A stretch of DNA of 34,189 nt, taken from assembly GCA_030748155.1 (NCBI GenBank), contig JASMMN010000062.1, positions 1-34,189 on the forward strand. Reading direction: 5' to 3'. A program made the translations under genes and the position numbers. Each line of letters opens with the position of its first letter. The stretch's first letter is position 1. Positions 1 to 7,547 of the stretch are shown here, piece by piece. The notes under the pieces were generated by a model. The model saw only the letters and a list, made by a program, of their open reading frames with translations. It was not told the origin of the DNA and did no database searches. This DNA comes from Phycisphaerales bacterium. Lineage in GTDB: Bacteria > Planctomycetota > Phycisphaerae > Phycisphaerales > SM1A02.

Positions 1-1
1 A

Positions 2-1465
2 GATGAGATGGTCATGGAGGTCACCGCAGACGGAAGCATGGCCTTTGACCTGCCAGCCCGCGAGCACTCACAAACCCTTCGAACGAGATGGAATGCACGG
101 CACGCCGCCGCAATCGACGACATTGCAGCCCTCGTACCAGAGATAGACAGAAAATCACTCGTCGCCATGGGCCAGGGCAAGGAGCGCGAGGAATCACACT
201 CGGTCGAATCATCAACCACCGTCATCATCGGGAGCAGCGGTGACGAAGAAGAAGGTGCTGTGGTTGTGAGTTCCTCTGTGTCCTCGGGGGGCGATCCGTT
301 CAGCGGGCTGGACAGGGGGCTCACAACAATCCCGAGCATTCAGCAGTTCGTGCTTGATGGACTCGCTCGAGACCTCCGCCTCGATGATGCTGGTCGCTCA
401 AGCCTGGAAGCACTGCATGCGGATCATGAGTCCCCACGAGCGGCCATGGAAACCGAGCGAGGAGACGCGCGTCGCGCTCTCCGGCAAGAAGTGAGGCAGA
501 AGTTCATGGCCGGCGAGAAGCCGGATCAAGCCACCCTGATGCGGGGCTTGATCATGATGCAGCCGATCTCGCGTGAGGGACTCGATGAACTCGATGCAGC
601 CTTCTTTGGGGGCGCAACTGCACTTACCGATGATCCGGAACTCGTCGAACCGTGGCGGCTGGCGCGGGTCCGTGAACTCTCGCATCTCTCCGGGGGCATG
701 ATGTCGGCCAGCATCGATATGATCGGTGTCCCGGACAACCGCTGGAAGGCCGATCTCTTCATGATGATTGAGCGGTCCGATATGGACGACGCCGACCGAC
801 ATGCTGCCAACAACGAGATGGCGAACTGGCACGCAGCTGCCACATCCCTCGCAGTCGAGATCAAGCAAGCGAACGATGCCTTCGACGCAGCCATGCAAGC
901 GATGATGAAGGCCGCTGAAGATGGCGGGAAGGTGGAAATCGACCTCACTGCAGCGATGGAGGTCGAGAAACTACAGCAGGCTGTCACCGAGAAACGCACC
1001 GCCCTCTCGCGACTTACCCAGCGCACCGCCAACCGCATCCGCGAGGCCGTGTCCGACCCGCAGGCGTTTCATCTCATATGGATCGAACACGCCTTTCCCA
1101 GTATCGCTACCACCGATGAGTACTCCAAGCGGTATCACGATGCCGCCAATGCACCCGATTTGACCGACGAGCAGCGTGGTTCGATCGCCATGCTTCGCGC
1201 CGAGCATGATGAGGCGTGGTGGCTTGAGATCGAAGCCGCCGTTGCCATCCTGACCGCCGAGCGAGATGAGGCTCAAGACCAAACCGAGGCTTTCTTTCAA
1301 GGCCAGCAGATCAAACAAGAAATCGACCGGCACATCTTCACTCGCCGCGAAGAGGCCCTCAAGCGGCTCGAGCGGCTCCGCAGCATCCTGACCGAGCAGC
1401 AACTGGCCGCCGCAGGTGGGCTGACCGATCCAGCAGCCCCCCAGACGCTTGCGCTGCCCTATTGA
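2..1465 (+). CDS. Hypothetical helix-rich protein, 5' end outside the window
   Basis: The reading frame is open to the left edge, so the true start lies upstream; the first in-window ATG is at 8. At least 485 residues are visible, with no signal peptide at the visible N-terminus, which fits truncation. An acidic Ser/Gly-rich stretch near residues 60-95 separates two long, charged, Ala/Glu/Arg-rich regions likely to be helical or coiled coil. The C-terminal half carries WIEHAFPSI, then a LTDEQR motif, and near the end ILTEQQ, reminiscent of LTxxQ periplasmic helical proteins. The protein at 7495-8670 has a comparable layout (WIDRVNAAFFPS, then an R-rich helix ending LLSDGQ), so the two may be distant paralogs. 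I do not recognise the family and assign no function. A hairpin follows the stop. Confidence 0.7.
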   Translation, partial: DEMVMEVTADGSMAFDLPAREHSQTLRTRWNARHAAAIDDIAALVPEIDRKSLVAMGQGKEREESHSVESSTTVIIGSSGDEEEGAVVVSSSVSSGGDPFSGLDRGLTTIPSIQQFVLDGLARDLRLDDAGRSSLEALHADHESPRAAMETERGDARRALRQEVRQKFMAGEKPDQATLMRGLIMMQPISREGLDELDAAFFGGATALTDDPELVEPWRLARVRELSHLSGGMMSASIDMIGVPDNRWKADLFMMIERSDMDDADRHAANNEMANWHAAATSLAVEIKQANDAFDAAMQAMMKAAEDGGKVEIDLTAAMEVEKLQQAVTEKRTALSRLTQRTANRIREAVSDPQAFHLIWIEHAFPSIATTDEYSKRYHDAANAPDLTDEQRGSIAMLRAEHDEAWWLEIEAAVAILTAERDEAQDQTEAFFQGQQIKQEIDRHIFTRREEALKRLERLRSILTEQQLAAAGGLTDPAAPQTLALPY

Positions 1466-1484
1466 CCCGGCGAGTTCATGTATC

Positions 1485-1513
1485 CGGTTGCACAAGCGGA
1501 GGTTATGCAACCG
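1485..1513 (+). terminator. Inverted repeat after the first gene, possible terminator
   Basis: CGGTTGCA (1485-1492) pairs perfectly with TGCAACCG (1506-1513) across a 13-nt loop, 20 nt after the stop at 1465. No T-run follows, so a classic intrinsic terminator is not certain. An operator upstream of panB is the alternative. Confidence 0.35.
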
Positions 1514-1566
1514 CCAGCCATGTAAGTCATTGAGTCACAAAGAGATAAATTGCCCGTTGGGTCGAG

Positions 1567-1572
1567 TATACT
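1567..1572 (+). promoter_or_regulatory. Putative -10 box of panB (leaderless type)
   Basis: TATACT lies 6 nt before the panB ATG at 1579. With the usual 6-7 nt from -10 to the transcription start, the mRNA would begin at or next to the A of the ATG. There is no Shine-Dalgarno sequence and no clear -35 box at normal spacing. Confidence 0.5.
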
Positions 1573-1578
1573 CCCGCG

Positions 1579-2412
1579 ATGGCTGGAAACGACGCCACAC
1601 CGGTCACGCTTCGTACGCTGCAGCGGTTTGCCGCCTGCGGCGAGCGGTTTGCTTGTCTGACAGCCTACGACGCCGTGACCGCGCGGCATCTGGAGCGGGC
1701 GGGCATTCCGCTGTTGCTCGTCGGCGATACGGCGGCAGAGATGGTGCTCGGGCTGACCGGCACGATTCATGCGCCGCTCGAACTGCTGCTGATGTTGACC
1801 GCCGCCGTCAAACGGGGTGCTCCCAAGACGTTTGTGATGGGCGACATGCCCTTCATGTCCTACCAGTGTGACGAGGCAGAAGGCATTCGCAATGCGGGGC
1901 GTTTCCTGACCGAGGGAACCGCCGATGGGGTCAAACTCGAGGTCGACGGCACCTTCACAGGGCTGATCTCACAGATGAATCGCGCTGGCATTCCGGTGTG
2001 CGCCCACGTGGGATCCCGTCCGCAGCGTGCCAAACATGAAGGTGGCTACCGAGCCGCCGGCCGAACCAAGGCCGAGGCCGCGAAGATCGTCGAGGATGCA
2101 CTTCGGCTCGAAGATGCTGGTGCCTGCCTCCTTCTGATCGAAGCAACACCCGCCGAGGTATCCGAGGACATTGTCCGCCGCACGAGCGTCCCGGTCATCG
2201 GATGCGGCGCTGGCCCGGCCTGCCACGGACAAATCGTCGTCACGCAAGACATCTTCGGGCTCACCGACTGGCAACCGGCCTTCGCGAAACCTGTCGCAGA
2301 CATTGCGTCCGCCGTGCAAGCCGCCGCCATTCGGTGGAAGACGATGGTGGCCGCCTCTGAACTCGGCACGCACCCCTACTCGATGCTCGACGAATCCAGC
2401 CCCGTCTCGTGA
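1579..2412 (+). CDS. panB: 3-methyl-2-oxobutanoate hydroxymethyltransferase
   Basis: PanB transfers the methylene group of 5,10-methylene-tetrahydrofolate to 2-oxoisovalerate to give ketopantoate, the first committed step of pantothenate and coenzyme A synthesis, in the cytoplasm. The protein has 277 residues, close to the usual 260-280. The TIM-barrel signatures are visible in order: TAYD (28-31), the Mg2+ ligands Asp50 (LVGDT), Asp89 (VMGDMPF) and Glu121 (VKLE), AHVGSRPQ with GGYRAAGRT (142-162), and the catalytic Glu188 (LLIEATP), followed by VIGCGAG. Variants such as VMGDMPFMSY for the common VADLPFGSY are minor. The ATG at 1579 is chosen because the homology starts there and a TATACT box sits just upstream. 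The stop overlaps the next start by 4 nt. Confidence 0.95.
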   Translation: MAGNDATPVTLRTLQRFAACGERFACLTAYDAVTARHLERAGIPLLLVGDTAAEMVLGLTGTIHAPLELLLMLTAAVKRGAPKTFVMGDMPFMSYQCDEAEGIRNAGRFLTEGTADGVKLEVDGTFTGLISQMNRAGIPVCAHVGSRPQRAKHEGGYRAAGRTKAEAAKIVEDALRLEDAGACLLLIEATPAEVSEDIVRRTSVPVIGCGAGPACHGQIVVTQDIFGLTDWQPAFAKPVADIASAVQAAAIRWKTMVAASELGTHPYSMLDESSPVS

Positions 2413-3875
2413 GCGCACACCACCACCCTGTTCGAACCGTGCTACCGACGCTGCTGCTGCTCATCAGCGTGCTGGTCGTGATCGTGGTGGTTCGGTGGGG
2501 ACAACGGGAACTCGACTTTCAGCACACGCAGGTTGAGGTTCGCAACGCCGCCCTTCGGCTGGCTTCTCCGGACGGTGATGGGGCCGTGCTGGCAAGTCTC
2601 AGCCGGGCCCAGCGAGATCTGGCCGCCTTCGTACAACCGTCGGTCGTCCACATCGAGGGCATTCGATCCAATCCACACCACGGAAACAAGGTGGACAATC
2701 GCGCTACTGGAAGCGGTTGGATCTGGGATGAACAAGGCCATGTCATTACGGCGTGGCATGTCGTCCGTGGAGCCAATTTCATCGAGGTACAACTGCATGA
2801 TGGTTCGGTTCGCAGCGCCACTCTGGTCGCTGGCGATCCGCTGACAGACATCGCGGTGCTCTCCATGGATGCAGCCCGAACGCTGCCTGCTACGCGATCG
2901 CCATCTCCTGGATCGCAGCAAGGTGACATGGTGTTCGCATTCGGTTCACCGCTGGACTTTCGGTTTTCCGTCACTGGCGGTGTCATCTCGGGGCTCGGAC
3001 GCGCCGCCGGCAGTCTCAATCACTCCGGATTGCCGACCTACGAGAATTACCTCCAGATCGACGCCCCCATCAATCCAGGCAGCAGCGGTGGCCCGGTCAC
3101 CAATCACCTCGGCCATGTTGTCGGCATGAGCACGGCCATTGCAGACGATGCCTCGAACCCGATATCCGGCGGCCGATTCACTGGCGTCGCACTAGCCATT
3201 CCCATCGAGATGATCGAGTCCATCGTGCCACAACTGATCGAGGAGGGCCACGTACACCGCGGTCTGCTCGGCGTACGAGCACTCGATCCCGATCGCACGA
3301 TTGTCAACATGCTTACTGCCAGGTTGATCGATGGCGGGATCTTCGTTGCAAGCGTGGCAGAAGATTCACCACTCCACGCTGCAGGTCTCCGACGCGGCGA
3401 TGTCATCTGGCTGTGCAACGAAGCGTCGATCGTGGATGCCTTGGATCTGCATTCGCTGCTTCGCTCGGGTGCCGCCATCAAACTTGAGGTATCACATGCG
3501 TGGCATGGCGATCCATTGCATCCACGCAATCTGACTCTCTCGGGGTTCCGGGAGAGCAGCGCAATTGAACTGTTGCCCATGACCGCCCCCATCCATGCCA
3601 TGCTCGCCACGCTCGGTGCCCCCCCCACCGGCGTGCTCGTCAAATCGGTGACGCCTGGCGGTGGCGCGATGGAGGCTGGCATCCTTCGTGGCGATCTCAT
3701 CACGCACGTCGATGCGAGAGAAATTCGCACGGTCGATCAGTTGCGAGCAGTCGTCTCTGCCATCTCACCGGGGACACCCATTGAAGTGTTGTTGTGGAGA
3801 TCCACCGAAGATGGTGGCAAGCACTTGACGATTACCGCGACCTTGACCGATCGGGCTGAAAGTCGGCCCCGGTGA
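2409..3875 (+). CDS. HtrA/DegP-type membrane-anchored serine protease with two PDZ domains
   Basis: The protein has 488 residues. A single transmembrane anchor (about 10-29) probably holds the protease on the periplasmic side. The trypsin-like domain carries the complete triad: His117 (ITAWHVV), Asp147 (PLTDIAVL) and Ser226 (NPGSSGGPV). Two PDZ domains follow, one around residues 275-370 with SPLHAAGLRRGDVI and one around 395-485 with GGGAMEAGILRGDLI. This is the DegP/DegQ/DegS layout, so envelope protein quality control is likely. The start is GTG at 2409, sharing GTGA with the panB stop, so it is probably translated by coupling. Its own stop shares GTGA with the next gene in the same way. 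A functional link to PanB is not obvious. Confidence 0.93.
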   Translation: MSAHHHPVRTVLPTLLLLISVLVVIVVVRWGQRELDFQHTQVEVRNAALRLASPDGDGAVLASLSRAQRDLAAFVQPSVVHIEGIRSNPHHGNKVDNRATGSGWIWDEQGHVITAWHVVRGANFIEVQLHDGSVRSATLVAGDPLTDIAVLSMDAARTLPATRSPSPGSQQGDMVFAFGSPLDFRFSVTGGVISGLGRAAGSLNHSGLPTYENYLQIDAPINPGSSGGPVTNHLGHVVGMSTAIADDASNPISGGRFTGVALAIPIEMIESIVPQLIEEGHVHRGLLGVRALDPDRTIVNMLTARLIDGGIFVASVAEDSPLHAAGLRRGDVIWLCNEASIVDALDLHSLLRSGAAIKLEVSHAWHGDPLHPRNLTLSGFRESSAIELLPMTAPIHAMLATLGAPPTGVLVKSVTPGGGAMEAGILRGDLITHVDAREIRTVDQLRAVVSAISPGTPIEVLLWRSTEDGGKHLTITATLTDRAESRPR

Positions 3876-4636
3876 CCGCGGCACTTGAGATCAGCCACCT
3901 GAGTATCCAACTGCCTGAGGCCCGCACTGGCCGGCTTCGATCCGTACTCCACGATGTGAGCCTGAGTATCGCGCCCGGCAAAACGCTCGGGCTGGTGGGC
4001 AGTTCCGGTTGCGGAAAGACAACCTGCGCCCGCGCGGCGCTGCGGCTGCTCATACCAGATTCGGGTACCGTCCAAGTCAACGGAACGGATCTCGCCTCGC
4101 TGTCAGGCGGGGAACTCCGCCGCTTCCGCCGCCACATACAGATGGTCTTTCAGGACCCCGGCGGCTCGCTCAATGGACGCATGCGAGCGGGTGATCTCGT
4201 GGCCGAGCCCATTCTCGTACATGATCTGGCCACCCCCGAAAAGGCGACAAAGCAGGCGATGGCACTGCTGCAGCAATGCGGGCTGGACACCGATTCCTTC
4301 GATCGCTGGCCCCACCAGTTTTCCGGTGGCCAGCGGCAACGCATCTGCATCGCCCGGGCCTTGGCCAGCAATCCGTCGCTGCTGGTGTGTGACGAGCCAA
4401 CCTCATCGCTGGACGTCACGGTCCAGGCGAAGATCCTGAATCTGCTCCACCGCCTCCGCGAGCGGCATGGCCTCGCGATGCTCTTCATCACCCATGATCT
4501 GGGCGTTGCCCGCGCCATCTGCGACCGGATCGCCATCATGGAGGCGGGCCGCATCATCGAGGAAGGCGAGGCCGAGCAGGTACTGGGCTCACCCACCCAT
4601 GCCGTCACCCGCGAACTCGTTGCAGCCGCCTTCTGA
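3872..4636 (+). CDS. ABC transporter ATP-binding protein, Opp/Dpp type, orphan
   Basis: This is a complete 254-residue nucleotide-binding domain. Walker A is GSSGCGKTT (43-51), the Q-loop is at Gln94 (MVFQDP), the signature FSGGQRQR is at 150-157, Walker B is SLLVCDE (169-175) and the H-loop is His208 (FITHD). The signature and the ending (SPTHAVTRELVAAAF) match the OppF/DppF/GsiA branch, but the extra C-terminal oligopeptide-transporter extension is missing. No permease or binding protein adjoins it, so it must pair with subunits encoded elsewhere; the substrate is unknown. The start is GTG at 3872, within the GTGA overlap with the protease stop. Confidence 0.9.
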   Translation: MTAALEISHLSIQLPEARTGRLRSVLHDVSLSIAPGKTLGLVGSSGCGKTTCARAALRLLIPDSGTVQVNGTDLASLSGGELRRFRRHIQMVFQDPGGSLNGRMRAGDLVAEPILVHDLATPEKATKQAMALLQQCGLDTDSFDRWPHQFSGGQRQRICIARALASNPSLLVCDEPTSSLDVTVQAKILNLLHRLRERHGLAMLFITHDLGVARAICDRIAIMEAGRIIEEGEAEQVLGSPTHAVTRELVAAAF

Positions 4637-4638
4637 AA

Positions 4639-4656
4639 GCCGCTACCCTGAGCGGC
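4639..4656 (+). promoter_or_regulatory. Perfect hairpin directly before the thyA start codon
   Basis: GCCGCT (4639-4644) pairs with AGCGGC (4651-4656) across a 6-nt loop. It ends one base before the thyA ATG and begins 2 nt after the ABC gene stop. In read-through mRNA it would cover the ribosome-binding region. TACCCT (4644-4649) in the same bases could instead be a -10 box 8 nt before the ATG. Confidence 0.4.
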
Positions 4657-4657
4657 A

Positions 4658-5452
4658 ATGCGTCAGTATCTCGATCTTCTGCGTGATGTCCGTAATGGCG
4701 GCTCGAAGCGAGCCGATCGAACCGGCACAGGCACGCTGAGCGTCTTCGGTCGGCAACTTCGATTTGACCTCACCGCCGGTTTTCCACTGGTCACGACCAA
4801 GAGAGTGCACCTGCGATCGATCATTGCGGAACTGCTGTGGTTTCTTCGCGGCGACACGAACGTCGGGTGGCTGCGTGAGCAGAATGTAACCATCTGGGAC
4901 GAGTGGGCCGATGATCGCGGCGATCTTGGACCCGTCTACGGAGCGCAGTGGCGGAGTTGGAAAGGTGCCGATGGCCGCACACATGACCAGATCACCGCGG
5001 TCCTCGACGGCATCCGCAACAATCCGGATAGCCGCCGCCTGATCGTCTCCGCGTGGAATGTCGGTGAGATTGAACACATGGCACTCGCGCCTTGCCACGC
5101 GATCTTTCAGTTCTATGTCGCCGATGAACGGCTCTCGTGTCAGTTGTATCAGCGGAGTGCCGATCTCTTTCTCGGGGTGCCATTCAATATCGCCTCGTAT
5201 GCCCTGCTCACACACCTGATGGCGCACGTCACGGGATTGCAACCAGGCGAGTTCGTACACACCTTCGGCGATGCTCATATCTACAGCAATCATGTAGAGC
5301 AGGTGGATGAGCAATTGTCTCGGGACACACGATCGCTCCCGAAACTGCAACTCAACACAGATGTCACCGATCTGTTCGCCTTCACCGCCGACGACATCAC
5401 CATCGTCAACTACGACCCACATCCACGAATCTCGGCCCCCGTGGCGGTATAA
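4658..5452 (+). CDS. thyA: Thymidylate synthase
   Basis: ThyA methylates dUMP to dTMP with 5,10-methylene-tetrahydrofolate, producing dihydrofolate. At 264 residues it has the same length as Escherichia coli ThyA, and the catalytic cysteine falls at the same position, Cys146 ([10 protein letters not shown]). Other family motifs are visible: [10 protein letters not shown] (59-68), [11 protein letters not shown] (91-101), the dUMP-binding [14 protein letters not shown] near 164-177, and [12 protein letters not shown]. It is followed after 4 nt by folA, a common thyA-folA pairing that recycles the dihydrofolate formed here. The ATG at 4658 is set by this length match. No Shine-Dalgarno sequence is seen, only a hairpin. 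Confidence 0.97.
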   Translation: MRQYLDLLRDVRNGGSKRADRTGTGTLSVFGRQLRFDLTAGFPLVTTKRVHLRSIIAELLWFLRGDTNVGWLREQNVTIWDEWADDRGDLGPVYGAQWRSWKGADGRTHDQITAVLDGIRNNPDSRRLIVSAWNVGEIEHMALAPCHAIFQFYVADERLSCQLYQRSADLFLGVPFNIASYALLTHLMAHVTGLQPGEFVHTFGDAHIYSNHVEQVDEQLSRDTRSLPKLQLNTDVTDLFAFTADDITIVNYDPHPRISAPVAV

Positions 5453-5456
5453 GTCG

Positions 5457-5945
5457 ATGGGCAGACCTCAGATCGTGCTGGTTACCGCTGTCTCGGACAA
5501 CGGCGTCATCGGTCGCGGCGGCGACATGCCGTGGCATCTCCCGGATGATCTCAGGCGATTCAAGAAACTCACCATGGGCCACCCGATCGTCATGGGTCGG
5601 CGGACTTGGGATTCGATTGGTCGCCCGCTTCCGGGGCGGACCAATATCGTGATGACCCGTGATACCTCCTTTGCAGCCGAAGGTGCTGTCGTCGCACACT
5701 CAGAGGACGACATCTTCGCCGCAGCGGGTGATGCGGACACCATCATGGTGATCGGCGGAGGTGAGATCTACCGAATCTTCTTGCCAAATGCGGATCGCGT
5801 CGAACTCACGCGAGTGCACATCACGGTGGATGGGGACACATTGTTTCCGGAACTGGGGGATGAATGGGTCTGTGTGGAGTCGGTTGAGCACTCACCGGGC
5901 ATGTCGTTTGAGACTTGGCGAAGGAAGTCGGGTTCAGAGGTCTGA
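5457..5945 (+). CDS. folA: Dihydrofolate reductase
   Basis: FolA reduces dihydrofolate to tetrahydrofolate with NADPH. With the ATG at 5457 the protein has 162 residues, close to the 159 of E. coli. Longer in-frame starts upstream lie inside thyA and are rejected. Visible motifs are GVIGRGGDMPWHLPDDL, with Asp31 as the equivalent of the active-site Asp27 of E. coli, then the NADPH-binding MGRRTWDSIGRPLPGRTN (46-63) and VIGGGEIYRIFLP. It starts 4 nt after the thyA stop and is surely co-transcribed. The last codons and stop fall inside a short sequence (5932-5948) that has a near copy at 32395-32412. Confidence 0.97.
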   Translation: MGRPQIVLVTAVSDNGVIGRGGDMPWHLPDDLRRFKKLTMGHPIVMGRRTWDSIGRPLPGRTNIVMTRDTSFAAEGAVVAHSEDDIFAAAGDADTIMVIGGGEIYRIFLPNADRVELTRVHITVDGDTLFPELGDEWVCVESVEHSPGMSFETWRRKSGSEV

Positions 5946-5948
5946 CCC
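5932..5948. repeat. Short dispersed sequence, copy 1 (GTTCAGAGGTCTGACCC)
   Basis: This 17-nt sequence spans the folA stop. It matches 32395-32412 (GTTGCAGAGGCCTGACCC) apart from one inserted base and one substitution. Both copies lie at the 3' ends of genes, and similar GGTCTGACCC-type strings occur in REP-like intergenic elements of many bacteria. With two copies, chance cannot be excluded. Confidence 0.3.
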
Positions 5949-5949
5949 C

Positions 5950-6351
5950 TTACCGAATGGAGATGAAGCCGATCAGTGGCTCGCCTGGAGCCGACTGTGC
6001 CTCGACCAATCGCACCGGCATCGATCGACGGGTTGACAGAAAGCCGCCCGCCGGAAATGTCTCACCGATATTGTCGCGGAAACTCGACAAACTCATCTGC
6101 ACGGTCTGCCCGGCAGCGAGTCGTGCGAGTGGAGCACTGAAACTCTGATTGATCCAGATGGTCGGAGCATCCCAAGATCGGGCGGAGGCGTTGACGATTG
6201 AAATCGTGGTACCGTCGCGGAATACCTCTACGGGCAGTGTCTCGGTGGTATGGAGATCGTAGGGGTAGGGTGAATGGGCTTTGGATGGGTCAAAGTCCGG
6301 ACGATTACACGAAGCGAGCAGCAACACCGCAACTGGAACGATCGATCGCAT
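5950..6351 (-). CDS. Small predicted lipoprotein of unknown function
   Basis: From the ATG at 6351 the product has 133 residues and begins with a lipoprotein signal: Met-Arg, a hydrophobic stretch, and the lipobox LLASC. The mature part has no recognisable family. It contains ISIVNASARSWDAPTIWIN and a Gln/Ser/Arg-rich segment and may be a small beta-sandwich exposed to the periplasm. Met22 of the longest frame (ATG at 6360) is an alternative start. A TAGGAT sequence at 6359-6364 is either a -10 box or, through its AGGA, a weak ribosome-binding site. The gene ends convergently with folA, 4 nt apart, and diverges from the dihydrouridine synthase gene. Confidence 0.75.
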   Translation of the reverse strand: MRSIVPVAVLLLASCNRPDFDPSKAHSPYPYDLHTTETLPVEVFRDGTTISIVNASARSWDAPTIWINQSFSAPLARLAAGQTVQMSLSSFRDNIGETFPAGGFLSTRRSMPVRLVEAQSAPGEPLIGFISIR

Positions 6352-6358
6352 GGGGACC

Positions 6359-6364
6359 ATCCTA
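6359..6364 (-). promoter_or_regulatory. Putative -10 box of the lipoprotein gene
   Basis: On the minus strand TAGGAT is followed after 7 nt by the ATG at 6351, the same short spacing seen before panB and the crotonase at 12871. Its AGGA could also act as a Shine-Dalgarno sequence, so the call is ambiguous. Confidence 0.3.
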
Positions 6365-6383
6365 CCATGGTGACCGAAGAACC

Positions 6384-7547
6384 ATGTCCACACACACACC
6401 ATCAACGAAACGACCCCGGACAACCTGCGACGAGAGAACCAGACAGTTCGCCGCTGAAATCAGGGTCGATCCGCGCATTTCTGCAGCAGTTCCGGGCTTT
6501 GATGCTCCCTTCTTTCAAGCCGGACTCGCCGGTTACTCCGATGCCGCCATGCGGCTCATTGCCAGGCGACACGGATGTCCATATTGCGTCACCGAAGCGC
6601 TGCTCGATCGCACACTCATCAGCGGCGGCAAGGGTCGCACTCGAGAAGATCCGGATATTCTCCGCGCAGAATGTGATCTTGGTGATCCCGGAGAGAATCG
6701 ATTGGCCGGGATGGAAGATCACCCGGTCGCGGGGCAGGTCATGGGCACCGATCCGGACGAGATGGGTGAGGCTGCCGCTTTGCTCGTCGAACTTGGGCAC
6801 GACGTCATCGATGTGAATCTCGCCTGCCCGGTCAAGAAAATCAAGCGACGCAAACGCGGCGGGCACTTTCTGACGGCACCCGTTGAAGCGATCGAGGTGC
6901 TCCGCGCAGTCCGAGATGCTGTGCCAAACACGATCCCCTGTACCGTCAAACTTCGCCGAGGCTGGGACGATTCTCCGGAAATGGAAGCCAACTTCGATCG
7001 GGTCTTCAATGGTGCTTACGAAGCCGGGTTTCTCTGGGCCACGGTGCACTGCAGAACGGTCGAGCAGAAGTACATCGGCCCATCACACTGGCCCTTTCTC
7101 ACGGAACTCGTGCGGCGGTATCCGGACCGTCTCATCTTCGGAAGCGGCGACATCTTCGAGGTCGGCGACATCTTCGCCATGATGCAGAAAACCGGCGTAC
7201 ATGCCGTCAGCGTGGCGAGAGGGTGCATCGGTAACCCGTGGATCTTCATGCAGGCAAAGCAGATGATGCGGGGTGAGCAGCCGACACCGCCCACGCTGGA
7301 GCAGCAGCGTCACACGCTGATCGATCACTTTCGACTGTGCACAGCACTCCACGGCGAGACGGGTGGTTCACGCATGATGCGGAAATTCGGAATTCGCTTC
7401 TCGGTGCATCACCCGCACGCCGAACTGGTCCGCAAGGCATTCGTTTCCGTCGGGTCGGCGAACGACTGGAAGCAGGTTCTGGACTCCTGCTACCTCAGTG
7501 CCCCACCGCAAGAATGCGACGAATCGCCGCCTTCTGTCCATCGCTGA
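6384..7547 (+). CDS. tRNA-dihydrouridine synthase family protein
   Basis: Dus enzymes reduce uridines in tRNA to dihydrouridine with FMN and NADPH. The 387-residue frame from the ATG at 6384 shows the Dus barrel: QAGLAGYSDAAMR near the start, the catalytic Cys loop VNLACPVKKIKRR, HCRTVEQKYIGPSHW, the FMN phosphate-binding GSGDI, and VARGCIGNPWIF. These differ from textbook DusA/B/C: NLACP instead of N(M/L)GCP, KRGGHFL where AGSALL is usual, HCRT instead of HGRT. It is therefore a divergent branch and its target uridine cannot be predicted. Longer in-frame starts (to 6198) run through the divergent lipoprotein gene and are rejected. Its 3' end overlaps the convergent gene at 7495-8670 by 53 nt. 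Confidence 0.88.
   Translation: MSTHTPSTKRPRTTCDERTRQFAAEIRVDPRISAAVPGFDAPFFQAGLAGYSDAAMRLIARRHGCPYCVTEALLDRTLISGGKGRTREDPDILRAECDLGDPGENRLAGMEDHPVAGQVMGTDPDEMGEAAALLVELGHDVIDVNLACPVKKIKRRKRGGHFLTAPVEAIEVLRAVRDAVPNTIPCTVKLRRGWDDSPEMEANFDRVFNGAYEAGFLWATVHCRTVEQKYIGPSHWPFLTELVRRYPDRLIFGSGDIFEVGDIFAMMQKTGVHAVSVARGCIGNPWIFMQAKQMMRGEQPTPPTLEQQRHTLIDHFRLCTALHGETGGSRMMRKFGIRFSVHHPHAELVRKAFVSVGSANDWKQVLDSCYLSAPPQECDESPPSVHR

Noticed and set aside
6198-6383. N-terminal extension of the dihydrouridine synthase
   Set aside because: It overlaps the divergent lipoprotein gene and has no homology; the family sequence begins after 6384.
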